Assembly (NCBI RefSeq): GCF_000504165.1
Contig: NZ_AYSE01000001.1
Location: forward strand, 372,001 to 436,000
Reading direction: 5' to 3'
Origin: Bacillus sp. FJAT-14578
GTDB taxonomy: Bacteria > Bacillota > Bacilli > Bacillales > Bacillaceae_H
DNA length: 64,000 nt
How positions within the stretch are numbered: the stretch's first letter is position 1; the number at the start of each line of letters is the position of its first letter. Below are positions 35,318 through 44,650 of this stretch, piece by piece. A program made the position numbers and the translations under genes. The notes under the pieces were generated by a model. That model did no database searches. It was not told the DNA's origin and saw only the letters and a program-made list of their open reading frames with translations.

Positions 35318-36376
35318 CTATTTCCCCTCCTTGCCTAAGCGGTTAAAGAACCAGCGAATGATATAGCTTGACGCTACGAAGAAAATAATTAAGGCGATGA
35401 CGATATCGATCAGCTCTGAAGGAACGTCGGCCATAAAGTTCATTTCCGGAGCTGCTGTTTTCAACCCGCCGAATAACGCCGCCGCTAAAATGATTCCAAC
35501 AGCGGTGTTTCCGCCCAGCAAGGCTACCGCGATGCCATCAAAGCCCGTGCCCGTAAAGGCAGAAAGGCTGTTCATATTTTGAAACGTACCAAGCCCTTCC
35601 ATTGCACCGGCCAATCCGGCAAATGCTCCCGAGATGGCCATGGATACCGCAATATTTCTCGCTACACTCATACCGGCATATTGGGAAGCGTGCTGGTTAA
35701 ATCCAACGGCACGCAGCTCATAGCCCTTTGCCGTTTTATTCAATAAAAACCACATAATGAATGACGCGATAAGCGCTACGATGATACCAAGGTGAAGACG
35801 CGAGTTATCTGTGATAGACGCAAGAAATGGAGAAGCCAATGAAGCAGACTCTTTAATATTGTATGACTTTTCATTTCCTGCATATAAAAAGGTCTTAATG
35901 ACAGCACTTGTCACATATAAAGCGATATAATTCATCATGATGGTTACAATTACTTCATGTACCTTTAAGCGAGCTTTTAATAGGCCAGGGATAAATCCCC
36001 AAATCGCTCCTGCAACAGCGGCCGCTAAAATCGCAAGAGGAAGGTGAATGACTTTAGGTAAATCAAGAGCATAACCTACCCATACGGAAGCAAGCCAGCC
36101 CACAAGCAATTGACCTTCTACCCCGATATTGAACAATCCCGTCTTGAAAGCAAATGCGACCGCTATCCCCGCTAAAATAAGCGGCGACATAGCGCGAATG
36201 ACTTCCCCGATTGATTTAGGGCTTCCAATCATCCCATCCAAAAGCGCTCCATATCCTTCAAAAGGATCATACCCGCCAAGAAGCATAATGATTGCTCCTG
36301 CAACCAAGCCTAACACTGCCGCTAAAACAGGAATGGTAATATTGATGATGCGCTCGTTTTTTAAGAACTTACTCAT
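35318..36376 (-). CDS. nupP: Guanosine ABC transporter permease NupP
   Basis: 352 residues with about ten hydrophobic segments; conserved ALAFKTGLFNIGVEGQ-type region (VAFAFKTGLFNIGVEGQLLV) and GFNQHASQYAGMSVARNIAV cytoplasmic coupling segment. Second permease of the nucleoside importer. The ATG overlaps the nupO stop by 4 bases. Confidence 0.92.
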   Translation of the reverse strand: MSKFLKNERIINITIPVLAAVLGLVAGAIIMLLGGYDPFEGYGALLDGMIGSPKSIGEVIRAMSPLILAGIAVAFAFKTGLFNIGVEGQLLVGWLASVWVGYALDLPKVIHLPLAILAAAVAGAIWGFIPGLLKARLKVHEVIVTIMMNYIALYVTSAVIKTFLYAGNEKSYNIKESASLASPFLASITDNSRLHLGIIVALIASFIMWFLLNKTAKGYELRAVGFNQHASQYAGMSVARNIAVSMAISGAFAGLAGAMEGLGTFQNMNSLSAFTGTGFDGIAVALLGGNTAVGIILAAALFGGLKTAAPEMNFMADVPSELIDIVIALIIFFVASSYIIRWFFNRLGKEGK

Positions 36377-37902
36377 GACATGCCACCAACTTTCTCACGC
36401 TTTCCCCCAGCCATTAACAACCCTAACTCTTGTTCGTTCGTCTCTTTTGGATCAACAATATCCACAATCTTTCCTTCATAAATCACCGCAATACGATCGC
36501 TTAGATTCATCACTTCATCCAGCTCAAGGGATACAAGCAACACCGCTTTTCCTTTATCCCGTTCTTCCACTAGTTTAGAATGAATAAATTCGATAGCACC
36601 TACATCCAGACCACGCGTCGGCTGTGCAGCAATGAGAAAATCTGGACTGCGGTCGACTTCACGGGCGATAATCGCTTTTTGTTGATTTCCCCCTGACAGC
36701 GCGCGAGCCGGTGTATACTCACTTGGCGTCCGAACGTCAAATTCTTTAATTAATGCCTTGGCTTTCTCATAAATCTTTTTATAATTTAATATCCCCGACT
36801 TTGAATACGGCTGCTGGTAATAGGTTTGCAGCGCAATATTCTCTCCGATTGTATAATCCAATACAAGCCCATGTTTATGTCGGTCTTGCGGGATATGTCC
36901 AACACCGGATTCCGTTATTTTTCTTGTCGGCATCGTTGTTAGTTCTTCTCCCTTTAATTGGATCGATCCGGATTTCACTTTGCGCAATCCCGTAATCGCC
37001 TCAATCAGTTCCGTTTGACCATTTCCGTCAACGCCCGCGATTCCTACAATTTCTCCTGCGCGAACAGTCAGATCTAACTCATTAACAGCCTGAACCCCTC
37101 GCGAATCTTCTACAGTCAGGTTTTGAACGACCAATACATCTTCTGCTGGTCTGGCGTCTGACTTCTCCGTTTTGAAATGAACTTCACGTCCGACCATCAA
37201 TGCAGCAAGTTCATCCGGATTTGTTTCAGCCACAGTAACCGTGCCGATTCCTACGCCTTTTCGGATAACGGTACAACGATCGCAAACTGCCATGATTTCT
37301 TTCAACTTATGGGTAATAAGAATAATCGATTTTCCTTCTTCGATTAAACGTTTCAAAATTTGAATGAGCTCTGTAATTTCTTGCGGCGTTAAAGCGGCAG
37401 TCGGCTCATCAAAAATTAAAATGTCCGCACCGCGGTACAACGTTTTTAAAATTTCCACGCGTTGCTGCATCCCAACTGAAATATCTTCGATTTTAGCATA
37501 TGGGTCAACCGCCAGCCCGTAACGCTTTGACAGCTCTTCAATCGTCTGAGCCGCCTCTGTAATGTCAATTTTACCGCCTTTTGTCGGTTCATTTCCTAAA
37601 ATGATATTCTCTGTAACAGTGAAGTTCTGCACTAACATAAAATGCTGGTGCACCATCCCGATTCCAAAACGATTGGCTACGTTCGGATCCGTAATCTTCA
37701 CTTCTTGTCCTTTGACTTTAATTTGGCCTTTCTCAGGCTGATAAAGACCGAATAACACGTTCATCAGTGTCGATTTCCCCGCACCGTTTTCTCCTAACAG
37801 CGCATGAATCTCACTTTTTTTTACTTGCAAAGTAATATTGTCATTCGCCACAATTCCAGGAAACTCTTTGCGAATATTCAGCATTTCGATTACATATTCC
37901 AA
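36373..37902 (-). CDS. nupO: Guanosine ABC transporter ATP-binding protein NupO
   Basis: 509 residues from TTG 37902, which has GAGGAG 8 bases upstream and gives the MEYVIEMLNIRK start of relatives; GTG 37911 lies inside that site. Two ABC domains: the first with GENGAGKSTLMN, SVGMQQR and ILIFDEPTAAL; the second with the degenerate Walker A GVDGNGQTE usual in this family and ALSGGNQQK. It drives the NupPQ channel. A weak hairpin between nupN and nupO probably lowers its expression relative to the binding protein. Confidence 0.93.
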   Translation of the reverse strand: MEYVIEMLNIRKEFPGIVANDNITLQVKKSEIHALLGENGAGKSTLMNVLFGLYQPEKGQIKVKGQEVKITDPNVANRFGIGMVHQHFMLVQNFTVTENIILGNEPTKGGKIDITEAAQTIEELSKRYGLAVDPYAKIEDISVGMQQRVEILKTLYRGADILIFDEPTAALTPQEITELIQILKRLIEEGKSIILITHKLKEIMAVCDRCTVIRKGVGIGTVTVAETNPDELAALMVGREVHFKTEKSDARPAEDVLVVQNLTVEDSRGVQAVNELDLTVRAGEIVGIAGVDGNGQTELIEAITGLRKVKSGSIQLKGEELTTMPTRKITESGVGHIPQDRHKHGLVLDYTIGENIALQTYYQQPYSKSGILNYKKIYEKAKALIKEFDVRTPSEYTPARALSGGNQQKAIIAREVDRSPDFLIAAQPTRGLDVGAIEFIHSKLVEERDKGKAVLLVSLELDEVMNLSDRIAVIYEGKIVDIVDPKETNEQELGLLMAGGKREKVGGMS

Positions 37903-37959
37903 CCTACTCACTCCTCATAGGTTACTTGTCTAAAATAGGAAAAAAGCCTCTAATACTAG

Positions 37960-37981
37960 AAAAACCCAGCAAATGCTGAGT
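37960..37981 (-). terminator. Weak hairpin between nupN and nupO
   Basis: ACTCAGCA and TGCTGGGT pair around two bases and TTTTTC follows on the minus strand. Such intra-operon hairpins often set a high ratio of binding protein to membrane parts. Confidence 0.4.
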
Positions 37982-38100
37982 CTTAAGCTATACTTTAAAC
38001 TATGTGATAAGCTCAGTCTAAATCAACTATTCTTATTATCGTCCCAAAACTAACGAGCTATCCATTTATTATAAAATATGGCCAACATACATATTTCAAG

Positions 38101-38140
38101 AAAAGCACAAGGCGCTCGCCAAACGCTGGCGCCGTGCATC
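38101..38140. repeat. GCGCAAG-type intergenic repeat, second copy
   Basis: AAAAGCACAAGGCGCTCGCC then AACGCTGGCGCCGTGCATC, with GGCGC and GCGCC able to pair. It is related in look to 16955-17000. It stands inside the nupN-nupO gap. Confidence 0.4.
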
Positions 38141-38174
38141 TCCAAACTCTATACGTTTTTATCCTTTCAGACAA

Positions 38175-38229
38175 AATGGACCTTTCACCAAATCGTTGTG
38201 GCATCAACGAATCATCAGAAAGGTCCATT
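38175..38229. terminator. Large hairpin after nupN
   Basis: AATGGACCTTTC pairs with GAAAGGTCCATT, and the loop contains a second stem CGTTG/CAACG. It can stabilise the nupN transcript end or act as a partial terminator. Confidence 0.55.
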
Positions 38230-38244
38230 CCCTCCAATCAATTA

Positions 38245-39342
38245 TTATTGAACTGAGAAACTTGCGAATTCTTCGTCTGTTGCAGGAACTTTCACTTCAC
38301 CTTTTAAGATTTTTTGTTCCCACTCATCTACTAATTTCACCGCTTCTTCACTTACATTTTCAGTTGTCGGAGCAATACCCACTCCATCTTCTTCAAGACC
38401 GAATACAACTTCTTTTCCGCCTGGGAAGTCGCCTTCCATTGTACGTTTTGTTACATCATATACCGCTACATCTACACGTTTAACCATTGATGTTAATGTT
38501 ACGTTTTCTGGCATACCTTCTTCGTGCTGATCGCGGTCAACTCCGATAACCCATACTTCTTTACCTGATTTTTTACGGTTTTTCGCTTCTGTAAATACTC
38601 CATTACCAGTTCCGCCGGCAGCATGGTAAATGATGTCCGCGCCTTTGTCATACATTGCAGACGCAATCGTTGCGCCTTTTTCAGGAGCGTTAAAGTTTTC
38701 TGCATATTGCACAAATACTTCAGCTTCTGGGTTTACTGCTTTTACACCTGCTTTAAATCCATTTTCAAACTTTTTAATTAACGGAGAATCAACTCCACCG
38801 ATAAAACCGATTTTATTAGATTTTGTATGTTTAGCCGCTACAACCCCTACAAGGAATGAACCTTGTTCCTCACGGAAAGTGATGTTCGTTACGTTATCCA
38901 AAAACACCGGTTGGAAGTTTTCATCCATCAATAAGCTGTCCACTAACGCAAAGTGAGCATCTTTATTCTGTTCTGCTACTTTTTGAACCGAATCTTCCAA
39001 TAAGAAGCCGATACCATATGTTAAGTTATAGCCTGCATCAGAGAACTTCGTTAAGTTCGGCTCATATTCTGCCGCTTCACCTGACTGAAGGTATTTATAC
39101 CCTTTTCCTTCTTCCAAGTTATTTTCTTGTCCGAATTTCGTTAAACCTTCCCAAGCGGATTGGTTGAATGATTTATCATCTACACCGCCTGTATCTGTAA
39201 CCATTCCGACTTTAAAGTTGGCAGCTTCTTTGTTCTCTCCAGCTCCAGATTTTCCTTCTTCTTCGCTAGATCCACATGCACTGAGTAATGTTCCTGCCGC
39301 TAATACAAGTGATAACGCCAAACCAGCTTTACGTTTTACCAT
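38245..39342 (-). CDS. nupN: Guanosine-binding lipoprotein NupN
   Basis: 365 residues of the BMP family of substrate-binding lipoproteins. The signal peptide (MVKRKAGLALSLVLAAGTLL) ends in the lipobox LSAC with Cys 23. Mature-part motifs are TDTGGVDDKSFNQSAWEGL, KVGMVTD and HAAGGTGNGVF. It captures guanosine outside the membrane for NupOPQ. AGGGGGA precedes the ATG. It is the first gene of the nup operon, with a CodY-like box upstream. Confidence 0.94.
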   Translation of the reverse strand: MVKRKAGLALSLVLAAGTLLSACGSSEEEGKSGAGENKEAANFKVGMVTDTGGVDDKSFNQSAWEGLTKFGQENNLEEGKGYKYLQSGEAAEYEPNLTKFSDAGYNLTYGIGFLLEDSVQKVAEQNKDAHFALVDSLLMDENFQPVFLDNVTNITFREEQGSFLVGVVAAKHTKSNKIGFIGGVDSPLIKKFENGFKAGVKAVNPEAEVFVQYAENFNAPEKGATIASAMYDKGADIIYHAAGGTGNGVFTEAKNRKKSGKEVWVIGVDRDQHEEGMPENVTLTSMVKRVDVAVYDVTKRTMEGDFPGGKEVVFGLEEDGVGIAPTTENVSEEAVKLVDEWEQKILKGEVKVPATDEEFASFSVQ

Positions 39343-39456
39343 TTTGTAAGTCCCCCTGAAATATCTGGATTATGTGTTACAATCATAAAAAAATGAAACC
39401 ATTTATTTACTTATGTAACATTCACCTCCTTAAAAGTGTTTTCCATCCCAAGTGTT

Positions 39457-39471
39457 AATCTTCTGACAGTT
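39457..39471. promoter_or_regulatory. CodY-like box before nupN
   Basis: AATCTTCTGACAGTT differs from the CodY consensus AATTTTCWGAAAATT at 3 of 15 positions. It lies about 115 bases before the nupN start, just after the nupR stop. The B. subtilis nup genes are known to be repressed by CodY. Confidence 0.55.
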
Positions 39472-39488
39472 CCCTTTATAAAAAAGAA

Positions 39489-40214
39489 TTAAACTCTTTT
39501 TCTCAACACATGGAAACTGAATTTATCTGCTTTAAAATAGTTCAAGGAATATAAAATAGGATCATCATTTTGATCATAATGCATTTGTTTTAGCACAAGC
39601 AAAGCGGTTTCCGGTTCACACTCTAATATAGGAGAGATTCTTTCGTGATATCCGAGAGGCTCAATTTGGGCTACTGCATAAGAAATGTACTTGCCGGACT
39701 GTTCGTTTAAAATGTCCAGCAACGATTCTCTTTCATGGGAAAATTGACCCGGTAAATATTTTTTCAGTACTTTATCTACACAATACACCACCGGCTCTCC
39801 ATCTGCCGTTCTTACGCGCTCTACATATAAAATTTCATCATTTTCTGAACATTGGAAGCGGCGCATATCATCTTCCGTCGGTCCCTGGACATGGGAGGAA
39901 TGAAATACGGTTCCCGGTACTTTTCCACCTTGCTCAATCATATGTGTTACACTATTCAATTGCTCGATACCTGATGTAAAAGTAGGGCGGGTATTCACAA
40001 ATGTTCCAACGCCATGTCTTCGAATGACCACATTTTCTTCTTCCAAAATTCGAAGTGCTTCCCTTAATGTCGCACGACTGACCCCCAACTGCTTGGATAA
40101 ATCAAATTCTGAAGGCAGCTTTTCTTTTTCCTTATAAACGCCTTCCTCAATTAATTGTTTAATTTTGTCAATCACTTGCAAATACAAATGTCGACTATCT
40201 GCTTTAATTGACAT
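39489..40214 (-). CDS. nupR: GntR-family regulator NupR (YmfC)
   Basis: 241 residues from ATG 40214 (GGGGGAAG upstream). The N-terminal winged helix-turn-helix has [20 protein letters not shown] and RRHGVGTFV; the C-terminal UTRA domain binds the effector. B. subtilis YmfC represses the nup transporter genes, which lie elsewhere on that chromosome. Here it is directly upstream of nupNOPQ in the same direction, which supports the same role. Its own leader has two perfect palindromes that could be operators. Confidence 0.9.
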   Translation of the reverse strand: MSIKADSRHLYLQVIDKIKQLIEEGVYKEKEKLPSEFDLSKQLGVSRATLREALRILEEENVVIRRHGVGTFVNTRPTFTSGIEQLNSVTHMIEQGGKVPGTVFHSSHVQGPTEDDMRRFQCSENDEILYVERVRTADGEPVVYCVDKVLKKYLPGQFSHERESLLDILNEQSGKYISYAVAQIEPLGYHERISPILECEPETALLVLKQMHYDQNDDPILYSLNYFKADKFSFHVLRKRV

Positions 40215-40241
40215 TATACTTCCCCCACTATGAGCTTTGGT

Positions 40242-40300
40242 CATCAGACCTCTGATGTGTGACTAGTTCGATTAATCGAAAATAATATATCATTTTTCGA
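40242..40300. promoter_or_regulatory. Palindromes in the nupR promoter region
   Basis: CATCAGACCTCTGATG (40242-40257) and TTCGATTAATCGAA (40267-40280) are exact inverted repeats. The second overlaps a larger near-palindrome built of TCGAAAA and TTTTCGA arms (about 40275-40300) that includes a TATATTAT -10-like element. They are good candidates for NupR autoregulation. The rest of 40301-40493 is A/T-rich and repeats ATGATATATTAT; nothing else is seen. Confidence 0.45.
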
Positions 40301-40493
40301 TACATAAATAAATAGGTTATATTCATTTTGTAAAAAAAACCTTAACAATATTACACTTTTGTAAAAAAGATATTTTCTTTTCCTTAAAAAACTTTTATAA
40401 TATATCATTTTTCTTCATTTCCACCTAAAAATAGGTCCGTACATCAAAAATATGGAAAATATATCACCATTAGTATAACACATTTCATATAAA

Positions 40494-40597
40494 GGAAACT
40501 TCCATCAGTAGGGATTTTCCTTCATCCCCCACTTAAGCTTCTCCGATGATTCTAAGTTTTGAAGTGGGGGGGCTTACTGCCCGTTAATACGGGATAA
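40494..40597 (-). repeat. IS200/IS605-like repeat, copy E
   Basis: On the minus strand it runs from TTATCCCGTATTAACGGGC through CACTTCAAAACTTAGAATCA to GGAAGTTTCC (104 bases). Compared with copy B it lacks the AACTGCCCGTAAAAGCCCGA and AACTAACC blocks. Confidence 0.65.
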
Positions 40598-40682
40598 ATC
40601 TTTTTCCATTTTTATCATATGATTTCGCTCTACTTTCTATCATAATAATCTATGTTTTTTATTCTATGATTGCTTTTTATAA

Positions 40683-40727
40683 GTAGAAGAAAGGAACATG
40701 GAAAAAATCCATGTTCCTTTCTTCTAC
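40683..40727 (-). terminator. Terminator after spoIIIE
   Basis: GTAGAAGAAAGGAACATGGA pairs perfectly around AAAAA, overlapping the spoIIIE stop. Confidence 0.8.
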
Positions 40728-43063
40728 GATCCTACATCTTCATTTGACTGGCTTACCAATACCGAACGTGGTTTACTTCCCTCGTAAGGACCTACGACCC
40801 CCCGTACTTCCATGGCATCAATGAGCCTGGCTGCCCTGTTATACCCAATGCGGAATCGGCGCTGAAGCATCGATACAGATGCCGTTTGCATTTCAACGAC
40901 AAGTTCAACCGCCTCGTCATATAAATCATCCTCAAAATCATCTTCTGATTCTGGCATATCTTTAGGAATCATGTCTTCTTGATATTGGGCTTTTTGCTGG
41001 GAGATGACGAAGTCTACCACTTCTTCCACCTCTTCATCCGATAGGAAAGCTCCCTGTACACGAACAGGCTTTGAAGCCCCCACAGGCAAAAACAGCATAT
41101 CCCCTCGCCCCAGCAGCTTTTCCGCTCCCCCCATATCCAAAATTGTACGTGAATCCGTTTGAGAGGATACACTAAAGGCAATACGGGATGGAATGTTTGC
41201 TTTAATGACTCCTGTAATAACGTCTACAGATGGACGCTGTGTCGCAATAATTAAATGAATGCCCGCTGCACGGGCCATTTGTGCCAAACGAGTGATGGCG
41301 TCTTCTACGTCGGAGGAAGCGACCATCATTAAATCTGCCAACTCGTCCACAATGACTACAATATAAGGCAAGCCCGGCTGCTTCGCTTCTTCTTCTTGGT
41401 TATGGCGCTTAATATGTTCATTGTATCCCTCGATATTTCGCGTACCTGTATGGGAAAATAACTCATATCGTCTTTCCATCTCGCTTACAACCCGCTTCAA
41501 CGCTTGTGACGCTTTTTTCGGATCCGTTACAACGGGCGCCAACAAATGTGGAATACCATTGTACATATTCAATTCAACCATTTTCGGGTCAATCATCATC
41601 AATTTCACTTCATGAGGCTTTGCACGCATCAGTAAACTAATGATGATTCCGTTAATACACACACTTTTACCGCTTCCTGTAGCACCCGCTACAAGCAAAT
41701 GCGGCATTTTGTTTAATTCCGCCAAAACGGCTTCACCTGAAATGTCACGTCCGAAACCGATAAGCAACTTAGCATCGGGCCGGTTGTTTTCTTTTGCCTC
41801 CAGCACTTCACGCAATGAAACCATCGCCACTTCCTCATTTGGCACTTCAATTCCCACTGCCGATTTACCCGGAATCGGTGCCTCAATCCGAATATCTTTT
41901 GCGGCAAGCGCCAATGCTAAATCATCACTTAAATTGACGATTTTACTTACTTTTACCCCAACATCCGGATACACTTCATATTTTGTTACAGCCGGGCCCA
42001 GATGGACCTTGGCCACTTTTGCTTTAACACCGAAACTTTGGAACGTTTTCTCCAGTTTTTGGGCATTGGCATAAATATTTTTGTGCTCTTTTGCCTGATT
42101 GCTTTTTTTCGGCATCGTTAACAAACTTACCGGTGGAAGCTCATATTTTTTATTTTCCTCCTCCACAAATGTCATCACTGGAGGCTTTTCTTCTTCTAAA
42201 GGTTCTTCCACTTTGGAAGAGGGTTCAACCTCTGCAGACTTCTGAACAACTGGGGAAGGGACTGGTTCTTCTTCTCCTTTATCGAAATGCTCGATGATAG
42301 GGGGTCCTGACACTTCAATGTGCTCATGTACGTTCTCATGTGCTTCTTCCTCTTCTTCTTTTGAAGGGGCAGGCGTTTTCTTTTTACGTTTCGGCTTTGC
42401 TTTTTTCGGTCTATGTTTCAATCTATACAACCAATCTTTTATATCCAGCAAGCCCTCTTTCGTTTCGCTGATAAGGAACGAACAAACAGGGGCTAACAGT
42501 TTATACAGCGTTTCCCGAAGAGATCTTCCCGTCAGAAGAATAAAGCCAATGATCATCAGAATGAAAGCAAAAAATTGAGTCCCAAGTGAATCAAATAAAT
42601 AATAAAACGCCGCAAATAAAACGGCTCCAATCATTCCGCCCCCAAGATCACGGGACACAGACTGTCCTTTTGCTTCCAGTAAAAACAGATCCCATGTATT
42701 TAAAATGACAGACGGATGTGCAAAAGCACCGTCTCTTGATAAATTTTCAAATAATTTAACATGGCTTAATAGTAAAATAGCCGCAAATATAATATAAATA
42801 CCCAAAAGCTGTCTTGTGACAAGCTTTGGCCCCCGCAGCTTAAAAATAATAAAAACAGATAAAATGAGTAAAGCAACTAAACTCACCATGTACCATTCAC
42901 CTGTAAACAAGCGGAAAAACAAAGCGAGCGAACGACCAACGACCCCGAGATTTGCCATTGCAATACAAGAAACAGCAAACAATAACAGCCCGGTTAATTC
43001 AAAGCTCAAGATTCGTTTCCATTCCTCTTTTTTTGCTTCACTTCTCTTTTTTTGCTTTGCCAT
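40724..43063 (-). CDS. spoIIIE: DNA translocase SpoIIIE (FtsK family)
   Basis: 779 residues from ATG 43063, with GGAGTG 7 bases upstream. Four membrane helices (about 20-170), a basic and acidic linker, then the motor domain with Walker [15 protein letters not shown], Walker [16 protein letters not shown], and a C-terminal winged-helix gamma domain ([20 protein letters not shown]) that reads orientation sequences. It pumps the chromosome into the forespore and clears DNA from septa. Named by synteny with ylzJ, tepA and nupR. A hairpin lies just ahead of its ribosome binding site. Confidence 0.96.
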   Translation of the reverse strand: MAKQKKRSEAKKEEWKRILSFELTGLLLFAVSCIAMANLGVVGRSLALFFRLFTGEWYMVSLVALLILSVFIIFKLRGPKLVTRQLLGIYIIFAAILLLSHVKLFENLSRDGAFAHPSVILNTWDLFLLEAKGQSVSRDLGGGMIGAVLFAAFYYLFDSLGTQFFAFILMIIGFILLTGRSLRETLYKLLAPVCSFLISETKEGLLDIKDWLYRLKHRPKKAKPKRKKKTPAPSKEEEEEAHENVHEHIEVSGPPIIEHFDKGEEEPVPSPVVQKSAEVEPSSKVEEPLEEEKPPVMTFVEEENKKYELPPVSLLTMPKKSNQAKEHKNIYANAQKLEKTFQSFGVKAKVAKVHLGPAVTKYEVYPDVGVKVSKIVNLSDDLALALAAKDIRIEAPIPGKSAVGIEVPNEEVAMVSLREVLEAKENNRPDAKLLIGFGRDISGEAVLAELNKMPHLLVAGATGSGKSVCINGIIISLLMRAKPHEVKLMMIDPKMVELNMYNGIPHLLAPVVTDPKKASQALKRVVSEMERRYELFSHTGTRNIEGYNEHIKRHNQEEEAKQPGLPYIVVIVDELADLMMVASSDVEDAITRLAQMARAAGIHLIIATQRPSVDVITGVIKANIPSRIAFSVSSQTDSRTILDMGGAEKLLGRGDMLFLPVGASKPVRVQGAFLSDEEVEEVVDFVISQQKAQYQEDMIPKDMPESEDDFEDDLYDEAVELVVEMQTASVSMLQRRFRIGYNRAARLIDAMEVRGVVGPYEGSKPRSVLVSQSNEDVGS

Positions 43064-43079
43064 TCTTTCACTCCAATCA

Positions 43080-43103
43080 CTTCGTGAAAATGCGTTCACG
43101 AAG
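43080..43103 (-). promoter_or_regulatory. Hairpin directly before the spoIIIE ribosome binding site
   Basis: CTTCGTGAA and TTCACGAAG form a perfect 9-base stem with a 6-base loop, ending 5 bases before GGAGTG. It may modulate translation start or mRNA stability. Confidence 0.4.
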
Positions 43104-43197
43104 ATAAAGCTTTTCTCTTTATTTTCTCGTTATGTATAGGCTGAACCTGCCTGAACACTCCAACAAACTGAAGATATACCGGAAAAATTCAACTCAT

Positions 43198-43320
43198 AAG
43201 GCGGCCTCAAAAAATGAAAACATTTTGAGACCGCCTTATGATAATAGGCTATTTCCATAATCGTCAAAAAAACAGCCAATCAAGGCTGCATAGTTGGACT
43301 GTCTATAGATTATTATAACA
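43198..43320 (-). terminator. Two terminators and an extended -10 promoter after ylzJ
   Basis: An extended -10, TGTTATAAT (43312-43320), is followed on the minus strand by CAGCC/GGCTG with seven T (43266-43288) and by AAGGCGG...CCGCCTT (43198-43237). Any transcript from that promoter would meet both terminators before spoIIIE. The order suggests a short RNA, an attenuated leader or a chance match. Confidence 0.45.
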
Positions 43321-43361
43321 TAGTTTTTCTGCTATTACATGTGACGAACGTTAGAGGATGT

Positions 43362-43574
43362 TCAAAATATCGGGAAAGTTTGTCCAGGACAATATTGTTC
43401 ATTTAAAAAGTCTTGCGGATTTGTACTTAATAACCGAACGACTTCATACTGTTTTTGGGTGTTTTCGGAAACGACGATGGATACCCCATTCATTTGTACA
43501 ACCTTCTGCTTATCGTATACACTCATATCAATTGGAAACACGAATTCCTCAGGCATCATCGTATAAAGAATCAT
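43362..43574 (-). CDS. ylzJ: YlzJ-like small protein
   Basis: 70 residues ([20 protein letters not shown]...), the length and start of B. subtilis YlzJ, conserved between tepA and spoIIIE in Bacillus. It overlaps the tepA stop by 4 bases, so it is translated with tepA. No domain of known function is present. Confidence 0.88.
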   Translation of the reverse strand: MILYTMMPEEFVFPIDMSVYDKQKVVQMNGVSIVVSENTQKQYEVVRLLSTNPQDFLNEQYCPGQTFPIF

Positions 43575-44320
43575 TGTAGTAATTGCTTCCCTTCTGTTAT
43601 TTGTCCTCGTTGCTCAATCAATTCATTCAATTTTCGAATGGCTTCTCCCACGCCTCCGACTTCATCAATCAAACCATAGTCGACCGCATCTGCCCCTACG
43701 ACATTCGTTCCGATATCTCTCGTCAAGTTTCCTTTTGAAAACATAAGCTCTTTAAATTTTTCTTCCGTAATATTCGAGTGCCCTACAACAAATTTTACGA
43801 CCCGCTCTTGCATTTTATCCAAATATTCGAATGTTTGAGGAACCCCTATGACCAAACCTGTTAAGCGTACAGGATGGATCGTCATCGTTGCTGTTCCCGC
43901 AATGAATGAATAGTCGGTGGAAACCGCAATCGGAACGCCAATAGAATGTCCTCCCCCTAATACAATCGAAACTGTCGGCTTCGATAAAGAAGCGAGCATT
44001 TCTGAAATAGCCAACCCTGCCTCTACATCACCGCCAACCGTATTTAAAATGATCAGCAGCCCCTCAATATTAGGGTTTTGCTCAATCGCTACAATTTGTG
44101 GAATAACGTGTTCATATTTTGTTGTCTTATTTTGAGGAGGCAGCTGCATATGCCCTTCAATTTGGCCAACAATCGTTAAACAATGGATTTTGGAATCTTG
44201 CGACATTTGCGGAACGTTCGTCTGCCCCAACTGTTGCAATTTCTCGACGATTTGGCTTTTATCTACCTCTTTTTTATCGGGATTATCTTGATCAGCCTGG
44301 GTATTTTGTTCTTCAAACAT
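43571..44320 (-). CDS. tepA: TepA, ClpP-like membrane-associated protease
   Basis: 249 residues from ATG 44320 (GGAAAGGGG upstream). The ClpP fold has [31 protein letters not shown] with the nucleophile serine, and [11 protein letters not shown] with the catalytic histidine. In B. subtilis it was named for an effect on protein export, and later work links it to degradation of small acid-soluble spore proteins. The next 320 bases upstream to rnjB hold only hairpins. Confidence 0.93.
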   Translation of the reverse strand: MFEEQNTQADQDNPDKKEVDKSQIVEKLQQLGQTNVPQMSQDSKIHCLTIVGQIEGHMQLPPQNKTTKYEHVIPQIVAIEQNPNIEGLLIILNTVGGDVEAGLAISEMLASLSKPTVSIVLGGGHSIGVPIAVSTDYSFIAGTATMTIHPVRLTGLVIGVPQTFEYLDKMQERVVKFVVGHSNITEEKFKELMFSKGNLTRDIGTNVVGADAVDYGLIDEVGGVGEAIRKLNELIEQRGQITEGKQLLQ

Positions 44321-44564
44321 ACTTTTTCCCCTTTCCAATATTGATGATATGGTTAGTATGAACTCCCCTTCCATTTTCATACCTGCCTGCCGCTTTGGAA
44401 AACTGAGACCATTCAATCCTAAACAAGAACCAGCATTGACACTCTTAGATCAAATACTCCTGATAATTCTTTTTCCATAACCCACACTAGTTTTTAATAT
44501 CGGCTGTCTATCCTGCCTATACCTTCTCTCTACTCATACTAAAGTTAAAATTTCCCATCCGAAT

Positions 44565-44650
44565 AGCTGGCCAGTTCCCAAAAGGGAACTGGCCAGCTGT
44601 TCATACACAAAAGATGGGAGATGGGGTTCTTTCCCCATCTCCCATCTTTT
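44565..44650 (-). terminator. Tandem terminators after rnjB
   Basis: AGCTGGCCAGTTCCC pairs perfectly around AAAA (44565-44598), and AAAAGATGGGAGATGGGG pairs perfectly around TTCTTT (44609-44650), overlapping the rnjB stop. No gene is seen in 44321-44648. Confidence 0.8.

Noticed and set aside
39434..39458. Direct repeat AAGTGTT before nupN as a NupR operator
   Set aside because: Two copies 16 bases apart occur, but they are direct and not inverted, do not recur at nupR and could be chance.
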